Below are positions 1 through 10,557 of a DNA stretch of 64,000 nucleotides, piece after piece. The stretch's first letter is position 1. The number at the start of each line of letters is the position of its first letter. Source of the DNA: Lucinisca nassula (lineage: Eukaryota; Mollusca; Bivalvia; Lucinida; Lucinidae); contig OY757026.1 in NCBI GenBank assembly GCA_963580285.1, positions 70,309,396-70,373,395 of the forward strand, given 5' to 3'. A program made the translations under genes and the position numbers. The notes under the pieces are model-generated. The model was not told where the DNA came from, made no database searches, and saw only the letters and a program-made list of their open reading frames with translations.

Positions 1-92
1 CGCAGGATCGATGTCGGACTTCTCCAGACTTCTGGGTGAGTCTTTAAACCGAGGTCTCGCCTCCGTATGACATTAGCTATTTGTGAGACATC
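1..92 (+). mobile_element. SINE-C copy, cut by window start
   Basis: Matches the body of the tRNA-headed SINE seen complete at 13757-13917: B-box-like ggatcgat, then TCTCCAGACTT, GAGTCTTTAAACCGAGGTC and CTCCGTATGACATTAGCT. The A-box side lies outside the window. The (CACT)n tail seen elsewhere is missing. Confidence 0.7.
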
Positions 93-160
93 TGTTACGA
101 CTTTCATGACGTAAGATGGGGCCTCGTCCTGGAGCGGACTTCCTTGCGCCTATTAACCCA

Positions 161-360
161 TATATGCCTAGCGGCCCTTTTTGGGACATTGGCAAACAGT
201 GCATACCAAGATCAGACGCCACAGAACGCGACGTCTGATCTGGGTCTTCACTGTTTGCTTAAAAATATTCATTTTTGTAAAATTTGCCATAAACTAATAC
301 AAAACCGACACCCCTATAATTGGGAATGTACCACTTAAAACTTACTAGGTGGGAGATTCC
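161..360. repeat. Hairpin-P repeat, long form
   Basis: Imperfect palindrome at 192-258 (GCAAACAGTGC, AGATCAGACGCC, then GACGTCTGATCT and CACTGTTTGC), preceded by ATATGCCTAGCG and followed by a shared 3' segment ending AGATTCCATTGT. The same order recurs at 50454-50662. Hairpin-only versions lie near 17489, 20652, 26052, 33837, 39448, 41457 and 43488. Confidence 0.6.
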
Positions 361-499
361 ATTGTCATTTATGGGTTAATGGCTTTGCGTCATCATAAAT
401 GATATCTTTCTTGAAGAGGGTGAGTGTAACGGACCGTAATTCCTTCATTTATCTACCTCGGTATATTACGCATAGCTTATGGGTTTATCACCACTCTCT

Positions 500-600
500 G
501 ACACATGCGTAAGGGATTCGACACTAAGGCTCAGTTGCTACAGCATTGGACTTTCACCCAAGCGGCCCGCGTTCGAATCTGGCAGTAGGCGGGGATTTTT
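500..600 (+). mobile_element. tRNA-derived SINE head
   Basis: A-box-like GGCTCAGTTGCTACAGCATTG is followed ~30 nt on by a B box GCGTTCGAATC. The spacing fits a tRNA-derived pol III promoter. It is not a functional tRNA gene: the acceptor stem does not pair and a T-run follows. Family not assigned. Confidence 0.45.
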
Positions 601-620
601 TTCAGCTTGTTACGACTTTC

Positions 621-853
621 AATTCGTAATAATAAAAATAATAATAATTAAAAAAAATCGACCTTATCTGTACAGTGTCACACATTTAGTACTAGTACTA
701 ATCTTCTATATTCTTTTCCTGGGTAGAAACCAGTACTAAACAATGTGGATAAAGTGTCTTGCTCAAAGAAACAACACTTGGCACCTGAGGGAATCGAACC
801 GGCCCCCTTTTGATCTTAAACCCAATGCTTTATCACTGCACCACAGCGCTCCA
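621..853 (-). mobile_element. SINE-D copy, near full length
   Basis: Read on the minus strand, a tRNA-like head (GTGGTGCAGTGATAAAGC for the A box, GGTTCGATTCC for the B box) is followed by GAGCAAGACACTTTATCC, ACTGGTTTCTACCCAGGAA, ACTAAATGTGTGACAC and an (ATT)n-like tail. Its ACTGGTTTCTACCCAGGAA to ATGTGTGA segment is the unit amplified in tandem at 49490-50260. Confidence 0.65.
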
Positions 854-1049
854 CCAAGAGGACAGTAAGAGGACACCAAGGAAAAGAAACACCAACATTA
901 AACATTTGCATCACAATCGGAAAGCCACAATGACGGTTCTTTCACAAAACAGGTCAAACGGCTATGCAAAATAGAAAAAGACATTAGCAGTACTTACATG
1001 CAAAGACAAACAATGTCAATAATAAACCACAAAAGAAGCACCGCCTTCA
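854..1049. other. No recognised feature
   Basis: A-rich sequence without long ORF, repeat similarity or promoter-like motif that I can identify. Confidence 0.4.
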
Positions 1050-1282
1050 TTACGAAACCACATCCATGTGTAATTGTGCATTTTTTCATACCCCCATAAA
1101 GGTATTTTTCTTATGAAAATCGTGATAGTTTTTTTTATCTATACTCAGAACGTAGGTTTTGTGTGCTCGGTTCTAACAAGTACCCACACTATGTCTTCGA
1201 GCAGAAAAAAATGTTTACCCCCGTAAACCCCTGTTTTCTCTATATAAAGTGGGGTTTAGGGGTTCTTTAGGTCAATGTTGAA
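1050..1282 (-). mobile_element. MITE-B remnant
   Basis: Contains, in order, a degraded TIR (CATCCATGTGTAATTGTGCA), TTTTTCTTATGAAAAT, the palindromic core reduced to one good arm (GTTCTAACAAGTACCCACA), and the other half TTTACCCCCGTAAACCCC plus TCTCTATATAAAGTGGGGTTT. The core's left arm is largely lost, so hairpin potential is weak. Confidence 0.6.
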
Positions 1283-1430
1283 GTAACTGTCCTTTTGGCT
1301 TTCCACTAGTGATGTTTCCATGAGGGTCTAGTTGTTTCAAGTGTATGTTTCTTTCCCGTAGTGTCTCTGATGGGAGTTGTGGTTAATTGTATCGATTCCT
1401 GATCATTGCCTTCACTTCTATTTTCCATGG
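1283..1430 (+). repeat. Dispersed repeat S, 3' part
   Basis: Shares GTAACTGTCCTTTTGGCTTT, GATGTTTCCAT and TTCCTGATCATTGCCTTCAC with 2951-3665, 23610-24155, 28140-28205 and 28614-28690. No transposon hallmark recognised in the family. Confidence 0.55.
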
Positions 1431-1651
1431 TGCACTGAAAATCTGACCACCATATAATGCAGCTGTCGTGAGTTCTATCCTCTGGATACGATTTAAAAAG
1501 GGGGTTTTGCCTCCATATAACCTAGCTAGCAGTCATTAGTACACACATATGCGCGTATCAGCGTGTTCAACGCGCGTTTATCTATATAGCACATAGTGTA
1601 ATTAGTTTGGTTATATTATACTTTATATCTCTCTTGGACAATCTCGTTTAG

Positions 1652-1843
1652 AAAATTACAAAAATACATAGATGAAGATGAAAAAGGGGGAAAAGACACA
1701 CTCCGGGTCCCTAAAGTTAGTTTTTCCGACGTAGATGAGGACCAGACTGCTGAGGAACAGAAGTTAAAAACAATCCGGAAGACATTCAGGAAGTTCAGCA
1801 GAGCCAGTGTATTCACGATAAAAAAGATTACCGAAGATCAGAG
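1652..1843 (+). CDS. Candidate internal exon, unknown gene
   Basis: An open stretch between a plausible acceptor (pyrimidine-rich tctctcttggac...gtttag, AG at 1650-1651) and a good donor (CAGAG|GTATGT, GT at 1844). It encodes 63 full codons plus split codons at each end (1 nt at the start, 2 nt at the end), 192 nt in all, so the exon is symmetric. The product is hydrophilic and rich in Lys, Asp and Glu: KYIDEDEKGGKDTLRVP near the start, then KTIRKTFRKFSRASVFTIKK. No domain recognised; it looks like a soluble or cytoplasmic-tail segment. The trailing 2 nt (AG) would join the first nt (A) of the exon at 17121 to make an Arg codon, so the two could belong to one gene. The opposite-strand ORF here is its shadow. 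Splicing is inferred, not proven. Confidence 0.55.
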
Positions 1844-1859
1844 GTATGTTTAGATGACA

Positions 1860-2950
1860 TACTTTAAACTGTTGCAAACAATAAAGGACAGGTTTAGATC
1901 ACTTTCATTAAAAGGTTTGACACCATGATGGCTTTATCTTAGAGCTATTTATTGGTCGGAGCCGGTACTTTTTTTGTCTGTTACTTTGTCCAACGTGCTT
2001 CAACTCTTGGTTTTCTTTTGCTCCAATGTTCTTGTGGCGTTGCGTTCAACACCGGATGGCTCAACGCGTTTAACTGTCGAGTTCTCATCCTTGTGTCAAT
2101 TTTGCTTTAATTGTGATTTCTTTGTTTACCGAGTTGATTCACTGAAAGAGTTAGAAATCCTTCACGCGGGCCAAACAAATACGTGTTTGAACCGCAGTGA
2201 AAGTGAGGACGAGGGTTGGGATCTCGTTAAGTTAACTTAAACCCACCAGTAATTTTACTGACTGTTCCAAGTCGGTGCTTTTGATGTGGTTCCTTCAGAT
2301 TTTGTGTTGGTTGTTCTGATTCTTGTTATTACATCCATTTGCTTATTCTGCTTCTTCCATCTTTTTGGTTGTTCATTTTAGTAACATTTGTCCTTCCAGT
2401 TTAATGTTTGTCATGTTGGTGATTCTGATTGTTTCCCACATTATGTGTATTGCTCATTTTGGTTAGGTTTTGATATTCGGAGTCACCCCCTGTTTTGGAA
2501 ACAACTGCTGACTCGCTTTACCTGTCGTCCGTTGAGTTTACTGTCGCCACTCCATGTTTCGACTTCTTACCATAGTCATACTGTTTGAGGAATTTTGCAT
2601 CTGATTGTGTCAGTTACGGATCGTATCTCTTTTTAAATTACAAATACCTGAATTGTGAATTGTTTAATAGAAATTCCGATTACAATTGCGAAAAGATCGA
2701 GTGTATTGCGAGTTGATATACAGTCACAAGAAAACATTAGCCAACATGTTGAATAAAAGTGTCAGGATCAGATTCAAATTTACCTTGGTAAATCGGTAAT
2801 CTGTGTTCTAGCAATTTAAATTCCAATATATATTTTTGGTTCAGATTATTGTTACAATTTGTACGGATTCCAAATCTGATTGAAGTTTATCATTAGATCA
2901 TTAGTAAAATTGTTGTGACGGCTTACTGGGAAGTAGAGGGAATTTAATTC
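1860..2950. other. Mostly unclassified intronic sequence
   Basis: No gene supported. A piece near 2240-2300 (ACTGACTGTTCCAAGTCGGTG) resembles part of repeat S. The open frame at 1974-2240 has no splice-site support or domain and is treated as chance. Confidence 0.35.
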
Positions 2951-3665
2951 TATGTAATGCTGGTTGGTGCCTGATGCTCTGTCCCTGGACAGGTCCATCG
3001 GAGTCTTACTGCCGGTTTTCTTTTGCCCCAGCATTTCAGTTGTTTATTGCTGTCGAGTCCTCACGGTTGTTTTATCTCTGTGTTTGTTTGGTTTTTGCGT
3101 TCACGGAGATGTTGAACTGATGAGTTAGGAGGCCTCCATGCGAACTGAACAAATTATTTGTCTTAATCGCGACGGAAGTAATGGCGAGGATTGCAGCTGC
3201 GTAAGATTTAAGCCCCAGTGGAATCCGTTTCACTGACCGTTCCAAGGCGGTTCGTCTGTCGCGGTTTATTTTTGTAATGTTTTTTGAGTGTGTGTTTCAC
3301 TTATATTATTTTGTTTTGGATAGCCAGTTGACCATTTTTGTGGGAAAGTATCTGTCCTTTTTATTTTTATTTTTTATTTTTGCTTTTGATGTTTCCATTA
3401 GAGTCTAGTTTTTATATGTTTGTGTTTCTTTCCCTTTGGTGTAACTGCTGGGAACTGTTGGTTAGTGTTAGAGTTTTACGTCTCACAAACAGCTAAGGTC
3501 ATGCGGCGACGGGGCCTCGGTTTAAAGACTCATCCAAAAGTCTGGAGAAGCCCGGAATCGATCTTGCGACAACTGGTTTACAAGCGAGTAACATAACCAC
3601 TACACCAGGGAGGCTTCTAGGGAGCCCAGGGTTAATCATATCGATTCCTGATCATTGCTTTCATT
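2951..3665 (+). repeat. Dispersed repeat S, interrupted
   Basis: Parallels 23610-24155 over most of its length: TGCTGTCGAGTCCTCAC, GAACTGAACAAATTA, CACTGACCGTTCCAAGGCG, CTGTCGCGGTTTAT. A reverse SINE-C (3470-3620) splits it, and HLE-1 starts in its last bases. A small conserved open stretch (IATEVMARIAAA here, IATEVTARIAAE at 23.8 kb) hints at an old coding origin, but no family was recognised. Confidence 0.5.
3470..3620 (-). mobile_element. SINE-C copy inside repeat S
   Basis: Reverse complement of the 13757-13917 SINE: head TGGTGTAGTGGTTATGTTACT and B box CAAGATCGATTCC. Downstream of it repeat S resumes with GGGTTAATCATATCGATTCC, so the SINE landed in S. Confidence 0.7.
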
Positions 3666-3710
3666 ATGCCCCCAACTTTGAAAAAGTTGGAGGGGCATAT
3701 TGCTTCTGCC

Positions 3711-3780
3711 TCGTTCGTCCGTTCGTCCGTTCGTCTGTTCGTCCGTTCGTCCGTTCGTCCGTTCGTCCGTCCGTTACGCT
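3711..3780. repeat. GTCC/GTTC microsatellite
   Basis: Repeated cgttcgtccgttcgtc close to the HLE-1 left end. Equivalent GTCCGT runs sit at the same relative place in the other HLE elements. Confidence 0.85.
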
Positions 3781-3783
3781 TTT

Positions 3784-5416
3784 GATGCATAGCATAACTA
3801 AAGAACCGTGTATGCTAGGGTTTTGAAATTTCATATATGGATTCCTCATGGAAAATTAGCTGACGCGTATTTTTTTTCTAGTCCGGATTATGCCCCCTTC
3901 AAGAGTTATTGCCCTTTGAAATTTTTTTAATAAAATCTTGTCAGCAAGATATCTCAAAAACTATTGGAGCTAGAGCCTTGAAAGTTGGTGATTATATTGG
4001 TGGTGATGAGTAGATGAACTGATTAACTTTTGACAAAATTCTGAAAAATACTTTGTGAGTTATGGCCCTTTGTCATTTTGGTAATTTGTGCCCATTGTAA
4101 TGTATGCTAAAAGTGATGCATAGCATAACTTTAGAACTGTGTATGCTGGGGTTTTGAAATTTCATATATGGATTCCTCATGGAAAATTAGCTGACGCATA
4201 TTTTTTTTCTTGTCCGGATTATGCCCCTTTAAAGAGTTATTGCCCTTTGAAATTTTTTTAATAAAATTTTGTCAGCAAGATATCTCAAAAATTGTTGGAG
4301 CTAGAGCCTTGAAAGTTGGTGAATATATTGGTGGTGATGAGTAGATGAACTGATTAACTTTTGACGAAATTCCGAAAAATACTTTGTGAGTTATGGCCCT
4401 TTGTCATTTTGGTAATTTGTGCCCATTGTAATGTATGCTAAAAGTGATGCAAAGCATATCTTTAGAACCGTGTATGCTAGGGTTTTGAAATTTCATATAT
4501 GGATTCCTGATGGAAAATTAGCTGATGCGTATTTTTTTTCTCGTCCGGATTATGCCCCTTTTAAGAGTTATTGCCCTTTGAAATTTTTTTAATAAAATCT
4601 TGTCAGCAAGATATCTCAAAAACTATTGGAGCTAGAGCCTTGAAAGTTGGTGAATAGATTGGTGGTGATGAGTAGATGAACTGATTAACTTTTGACAAAA
4701 TTCCGAAAAATACTATGTGAGTTATGGCCCTTTGTCATTTTGGTAATTTGTGCCCATTGTAATGTATGCTAAAAGTGATGCATAGCATAACTTTAGAACC
4801 GTGTATTCTAGGGTTTTGAAATTTCATATATGGATTCCTCATGGAAAATTAGCTGACGGGTATTTTTTTTTCTTGTCCGGATTATGCCCCTTTTAAGAGT
4901 TATTGCCCTTTGAAATTTTTTTAATAAAATTTTGTCAGCAAGATTTCTCAAAAACTATTGGAGCTAGAGCCTTGAAAGTTGGTGAATATATTGGTGGTGA
5001 TGAGTAGATGAACTGATTAACTTTTGACAAAATTCTGAAAAATACTTTGTGAGTTATGGCCCTTTGTCATTTTGGTAATTTGTGCCCATTGTAATGTATG
5101 CTAAAAGTGATGCATAGCATATCTTTAGAACCTTGTATGCTAGGGTTTTGAAATTTCATATATGGATTCCTCATGGAAAATTAGCTGACGCATATTTTTT
5201 TTCTGGTCCGGATTATGCCCCTTTTAAGAGTTATTGCCCTTTGAATTTTTTTTAATAAAATCTTGTCAGCAAGATATCTCAAAAATTATTCGAGCTAGAG
5301 CCTTGAAAGTTGGTGAATAGATTGGTGGTGATGAGTAGATGAACTGATTAACTTATGACAAAATTCCGAAAAATACTTTGTGAGTTATGGCCCTTTGTCA
5401 TTTTGGTAATTTGTGA
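3784..5416 (+). repeat. 331-bp tandem array, 5 units
   Basis: The phrase GATGCATAGCATAACTTTAG (or close variants) starts units at 3784, 4115, 4446, 4777 and 5109, a period of 331-332 bp. Units include TTTTGAAATTTCATATATGG, CTTGTCAGCAAGATATCTC and GAGTTATGGCCCTTTGTCA. Units look highly similar, suggesting recent amplification or homogenisation. Confidence 0.9.
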
Positions 5417-7620
5417 AAAACTTTGTCATCATTCTAGCGCCAACATTTCTTCACCAATTTCAATATAACTTCACACAAATGTTCCTTATAAAAAAAACTT
5501 GAGCAAGTTCGACTTTCAAGGTCATGACCTCAAGGTCAAGGTCACTGTGGCTATTTTTAGAAAAACTTTGTCATCGCTCTTGCGCCTACATTTCTTCACA
5601 AATTTCAATATAACTTCACACAAATGTTCCTTATAAAAAAATCTCGAGTGAGTTCGACTTCAAAGTCATGACCTCAAGGTCAAGGTCACTGTGGCTATTT
5701 TTAGAAAAACTTTGTCATCGCTCTAGCGCCTTCATTTCTTCACCAATTTGAATGTAACTTCACACAAAAGTTTCTTATGACAAAATCTCAGCGAGTTCGA
5801 CTTTCAAGGTCATGACCTCAAGGTCAAGGTCACTGTGGCTATTTTTAGAAAAACTTTGTCATCGCTCTAGTGCCTACATTTCTTCACCGATTTCAATATA
5901 ACTTCACACAAATGTTCCTTATAAAAAAATCTCGAGCGAGTTCGACTTCAAAGTCATGACCTCAAGGTCAAGGTCACTGTGGCTATTTTTAGAAAAGCTT
6001 TGTCATCGCTCTAGGGCCTACATTTCTTCACCAATTTCAATATAACTTCACACAAATATTTCTTATGACAATATCTCAGCGAGTTCGACTTTCAAGGTCA
6101 TGACCTCAAGGTAAAGGTCACTGTGGCTATTTTAAGAAAAACTTTGTCATCACTCTAGCGCCTACATTTCTTCACTGATTTCAATATAACTTCAAACAAA
6201 TGTGCCTTATGACAATATCTTGAGCGAGGTCGACTTTCAAGGTCATGACCTCAAGGTCAAGGTCACTGTGGCTATTTTTAGAAAAACTTTGTCATTGCCC
6301 TAGCGCCTACATTTCTTCACTGATTTCATTATAACTTCACACAAATGTTCCTTATGAACATATCTCAAGTGTGTTCGACTTTCAGGGTCATGACCTCAAG
6401 GTCAAGGTCACTGTAGCTATTTTTAGAAAAAAATTGTCATCGCTCTAGCGCCTACATTTCTTCACCGATTTCAATATAACTTCACACAAATGTTCCTTAT
6501 GACAATATCTCTAGCCAGTTCCACTTTCAAGGTCAAGGTCACTGTAGCTATTTTTAGAAAAAAATTGTCATCGCTCTAGCGCTTACATTTCTTCACCGAT
6601 TTCAATATAAGTTCACACAAATGTTCCTTATGACAATATCTCAAGCCATTTCAACTTTCAAGGTCAAGGTCACAATGGCTATTTTTAGAAAAACTTTGCT
6701 GTCGCTCCAGCGCCTACATTTCTTCACCGATTTTAATATAACTTCACACAAATGATCCTGATGACAATACCTCGAAAGAGTTAGACTTTCAAGGTCAAGG
6801 TCACTGTGGCTATTTTTAGAAAACCTTTTTCATTGCTCTAGCGCTTACATTTTTTCACCAATTTCAAAATCGTTTCACACAAATGTTCCTTATGACAATA
6901 TCTGTAGCGAGTTCCATTTTCAAGGTCAAGGTCACTGTGACTATTTTTAGAAAAACTTTGTCAATACTCTAGCGCTTACATTTCTTCACCAATTTCAATA
7001 TAATTTCACACAAATGTTCCTTAAGACAATATCTCGAGCGATTTCGACTTTCAAGGTCAAGGTCACTGTGGCTATTTTTTTAAAAAAACTGTCATCGCCC
7101 TAGCGACTACATTTCTTCACTGATTTCAATATAACTTCACACAAATGTTCCTTATGATAATACCCTGAGTGAGTTTGACTTTCAAGGTCAAGGTCACTGT
7201 GGCTATTTTTAGAAAAACTTTGACATGGCTCTAGCGCTTACATTTCTTCACCGATTTCAGTATAACTTCACACAAATGTTCCTTATGACAATATCTCGAA
7301 CTATTTCGACTTTCAAGGTCAAGGTCACTGGGGCTATTTTTAGAAAATCTTTGTCATCGCTCTAGTGCCTACATTTATTGATGGATGTTAATAGAACTTC
7401 ACACAAATGTTTCTTATGGTAATATCTCGACTTGCTTGGTCATGACCTCAAGGTCAAAGTCACTATGGCTATTTTTAGAAAAACTTTGTCATTGCTCTAC
7501 CGCCTACATTTATGATTTTAATCTAACTTCACACAAAAGATGCTTATGATAATATCTTGAGCAAGATCTACTTCGCGGCCATGGCCTCAAGTCAAGGTCC
7601 CTATGACTATTTTTAGAGAA
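5417..7620 (+). repeat. ~131-144-bp tandem array, about 16 units
   Basis: Units begin near TTTTTAGAAAAACTTTGTCA and contain CTACATTTCTTCACC, ATAACTTCACACAAATG and CAAGGTCAAGGTCACTG. Spacing is ~144 bp in the first half and ~131 bp later, where TCATGACCTCAAGG is absent from most units. Confidence 0.88.
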
Positions 7621-7813
7621 ATATTGTCATCACTCTAGAACCTACATTTATGGATGGATTTTTAAACAAACTTTACACAAATGTTGCATATGATAATATC
7701 TCAAGCAAGTTGGACTTTTGCCATTTCAGTGTTTTCCACACACGAAGTTGTCTTGTGCGAGGGGATTTGTATCGCATGCGATGCCTTGTTTTTTTTAATA
7801 AAATCTTGTCAGC

Positions 7814-8420
7814 AGGTCCATATCTTGAGAACTAGTAGAGCTTCATTAATCATTCTTGGTACAAACTTGCATCCAGGCATTGCAACTTCAACGCAAGCAT
7901 CCATATCTGACATTGACCTATATTTCATGGTTCACTGACTTCGTGAATTATTGCGACCACCCTGACTTTCACCATTTCTCGAAAACTATTAAAGCTTTTT
8001 AAATTATAATTGGTACAAACTTGCATCTAGGAATTCCAACTGCAACGCAAGCATCCATATTTGACTTTTACCCATATTTCATGGTTCACTGACTTTGTGA
8101 ATTATTGCGACCACCCTGACTTTCTATCTAATGTAAGAGTCCATTTCTCAAGATCTATTAGAGCTTCATTAATTGTATTTGGTACAAGCTTGCATTTAGG
8201 AATTGAAACTTCAATGCAAGTATCCATTTCTGACCTTGACCTACATTTTATGGTTCACTGACTTTGTAAAATAGTGTGACAACCCTAACTTTGACCCTGA
8301 TGTAAGAGTCTGTTTTTAAGAGTTACTTGGTACATGCTTGCAACTAGGAGTGAAATTTTTATGCAGGCATCCATGTTTGACCTTGACCTAGATTTCATGG
8401 TTTGGTGACTTTGCGCACCA
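7814..8420 (+). repeat. ~155-170-bp tandem array, ~4 units
   Basis: Repeated CTATTAGAGCTTCATTAATT, TTGGTACAAACTTGCAT, CAAGCATCCAT and ATTTCATGGTTCACTGAC at 7826, 7979, 8148 and 8316. The ORFs across it are artefacts. Confidence 0.8.
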
Positions 8421-8551
8421 CAGGCGCGACATAGCCTTCGGGGGAATTCTTGTTGTATGTTTTTGAGTCTTTAACAATATTTGTTGAATATTTTGCCAGC
8501 TAAGGTCAAGCAAAGGTTGGGGGCATTGTGTTTTACAAACACCATTTCTAG

Positions 8552-8929
8552 TTTCTATGTTGCATTACATAAACTCGTTGGATACAAGAAGCTGTGATTA
8601 CACAAAAAGTGTAAATTGTTTGTTTCGAACTTCCACGAACGATAGAACGTATTTTCTTACCGTGACGCCTTTCAATGATGATGTTGCGTCTCCGCATTTG
8701 AATCAATAAATACCGAAGTAAAAGCCCTTGATAGCTGTCATTAATTGTTTCTGTGATTCGGTCCAATATCGTTTGATAGAATAGATATTATTATATCCAG
8801 TTCACATGTAGAAGGACACTGGCAATTTTTTTGGTTAAAATTTTCATATGTATGGTAGTTTTGACGGATATTTGGTAAGCCCACTGCTGACTGTTGATAC
8901 CCCAACACGCTCCATTGGCATCATTTGCA
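8552..8929. other. No recognised feature
   Basis: Unique-looking sequence. A minus-strand open frame here is followed by a donor-like GTAAG, but no acceptor or ATG supports it. Confidence 0.35.
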
Positions 8930-9126
8930 GAGATGAATGTCAAAAAAGTGCAGCGCCCATCTGTGCAGGGAGAACCATTCCCTGTGCAGGTTAAAGAACC
9001 CTACCGTAATTAATGATCACTGTGGCGATTACATGAATTTTCATCCTGCAAAACTGGAGTGTATGTAATATACACCGCCTCTGTCCCCCATGGGTTAAGG
9101 CGAAACCGGAAGATAGATAGATAGTC
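8930..9126 (+). mobile_element. GATA-tailed retroelement 3' fragment
   Basis: Ends in GGAAGATAGATAGATAG, the same tail style as the inserted fragment at 27173-27275. No coding capacity. A non-LTR or SINE 3' end is inferred from the tail. Confidence 0.4.
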
Positions 9127-9272
9127 TTAGTGTTCTAGTTTCTTTTTTATCAGATAGAAATATTCTTAACCATGTGAAGAGCCCAATTTCTCTTAGTTGG
9201 TATTCAAGAGAGTTCTTCCATTCATGTCTTTTAGAGAAGCACTTACCTAATGAAAATTTATGATATTTTTCT

Positions 9273-9365
9273 TCGTAATAATAACAATAATAATAATAAT
9301 AATAATCATAATAGATGACCTTATTTATAGAGGGTAACACATTTAGTACTAATCTTCTATGTAGC
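9273..9365 (-). mobile_element. SINE-D 3' fragment
   Basis: (AAT)n followed by GACCTTATTTATAGAGGGTA, ACACATTTAGTACTAATCTTC, the tail end of the SINE at 621-853 in the same orientation. Confidence 0.55.
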
Positions 9366-9607
9366 CGTCTTTTCAAAGATTATGAATGTCGATACCACCG
9401 ACTCACTGAGGTGATTTTAACGAGTATAATGAAGGAAACTAACACATAGCATTAGGTTAGAAAGAATGCATCTTATTTCATATAAAACAAAAACAGAATG
9501 AAAACATTTATCAAACAATTTTGTATTCTTCTATCCTTTAACAGCATTGGGTATGTTCTCAAAGGTAAAAAGGTGCAGAATAATCGCAAACCAGGCCTCG
9601 AGGTTTT
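9366..9607. other. No recognised feature
   Basis: No ORF, repeat or regulatory motif that I can support. Confidence 0.35.
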
Positions 9608-10007
9608 TAGCTCACCTGTGCTAAAAGCTCCAGGAAAGCTTATCGTATGGTAGTTCTCCCGTCCGTCGGACCGTTGTCCTTTGTCCACCTATCAGTACCT
9701 TTGACCAGGTATATCTCCACAGCCTGCAGGCTAACCTCAATCGTTTCTGTAGCATGCATGCCTTTGATGGGGGTTAGATTGCATTAGTTTTTTATCGATA
9801 TAGCATGAAAACTTAGGTTGCTATGGTAACCACAAGGTCCAATAGAATTACAGTAGGAAATTTGTTGTCATTACTGTTGCGCCTTCAGCTCTGTCTGAAA
9901 CTCGATGTAAGAAGGCTGGGAATAAAAGCTCGGATGAGTTGGAAAATTGGCAGAGTCTGTCTATTAGTGATAGAGTTAACTCCACTTGATTGCTGAAACA
10001 CCTTTTT
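9608..10007 (+). mobile_element. HLE-2 5' part
   Basis: Starts AGCTCACCTGTGC with an imperfect hairpin to GGAAAGCTT, then CCCGTCCGTCGGACCGT. No right end is visible; HLE-1 begins at 10008. Internal TTGCTATGGTAACCACAAGG resembles other HLE bodies. Confidence 0.45.
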
Positions 10008-10557
10008 ATGCCCCCAACTTCGAAGAAGTTGGAAGGGCATATTGCTTCTGGGAGGTATGTGCGTCCGTCCGTGCGTGCGTACGTTACACTTTATGATGCA
10101 TAACATTACTTCTGAACCTTACAAGCTAGGATTTTGAAATTTCATATATGGATTCCTCATGGAAAATTAGGGGACGCATGTTTTTTTCTCATCCGGATTG
10201 TGCCCCTTTCAAGGATTATTGCCCTTTCATTTTTTTTATAAAATCTTGTCAGCAAAATATATGAAAAACTATAAGAGCTAGAACCTTGAAAGTTGGTGAA
10301 TAGATTGGTGGTGATGAGTAGATGACCCGATTAACTTTTGACTAAATTAAAAAAAAAGGAGTTATGGCCCTTTGTCACTTGGGGTATGTTTACATTGAAC
10401 CTCTATATGTGATGCATAGCATAACTTTAGAACCGTGTATGCTAGGGTTTTGAAATTTTATATATGGACTCCATATGGAACATTAGGGGACGCATATTTG
10501 TTTTTTTCATCTGGATTGTGCTCCTTTCAAGAGTTATTGCCCTTTGAAATCGTTTTT

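Larger units (their letters stand above)
3666..8551 (+). mobile_element. HLE-1 element, Helitron/Helentron-like, with tandem arrays
   Basis: Left end ATGCCCCCAACTTTG with a hairpin (CCAACTTTGAAAAAGTTGG), then a GTCCGTTC microsatellite. Right end GGTTGGGGGCATTGTG, a terminal hairpin GTGTTTTACAAACAC, and CTAG at 8548-8551. ATGCCCCCAAC and GTTGGGGGCAT form subterminal inverted repeats. Three different internal arrays fill it. No helicase ORF, so non-autonomous. Flanks read ...gctttcatt | tttctatgttgc, which nearly restores repeat S without a target duplication. A 3' hairpin before CTAG is a Helitron trait; T-T insertion and subterminal inverted repeats are Helentron traits. Assignment is inference; ends agree with copies at 10008-14927 and 45852-46973. 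Confidence 0.7.

Noticed and set aside
8548..8766. Minus-strand frame with a donor-like GTAAG
   Set aside because: It starts at a non-ATG codon, has no acceptor, and begins at the HLE-1 border.
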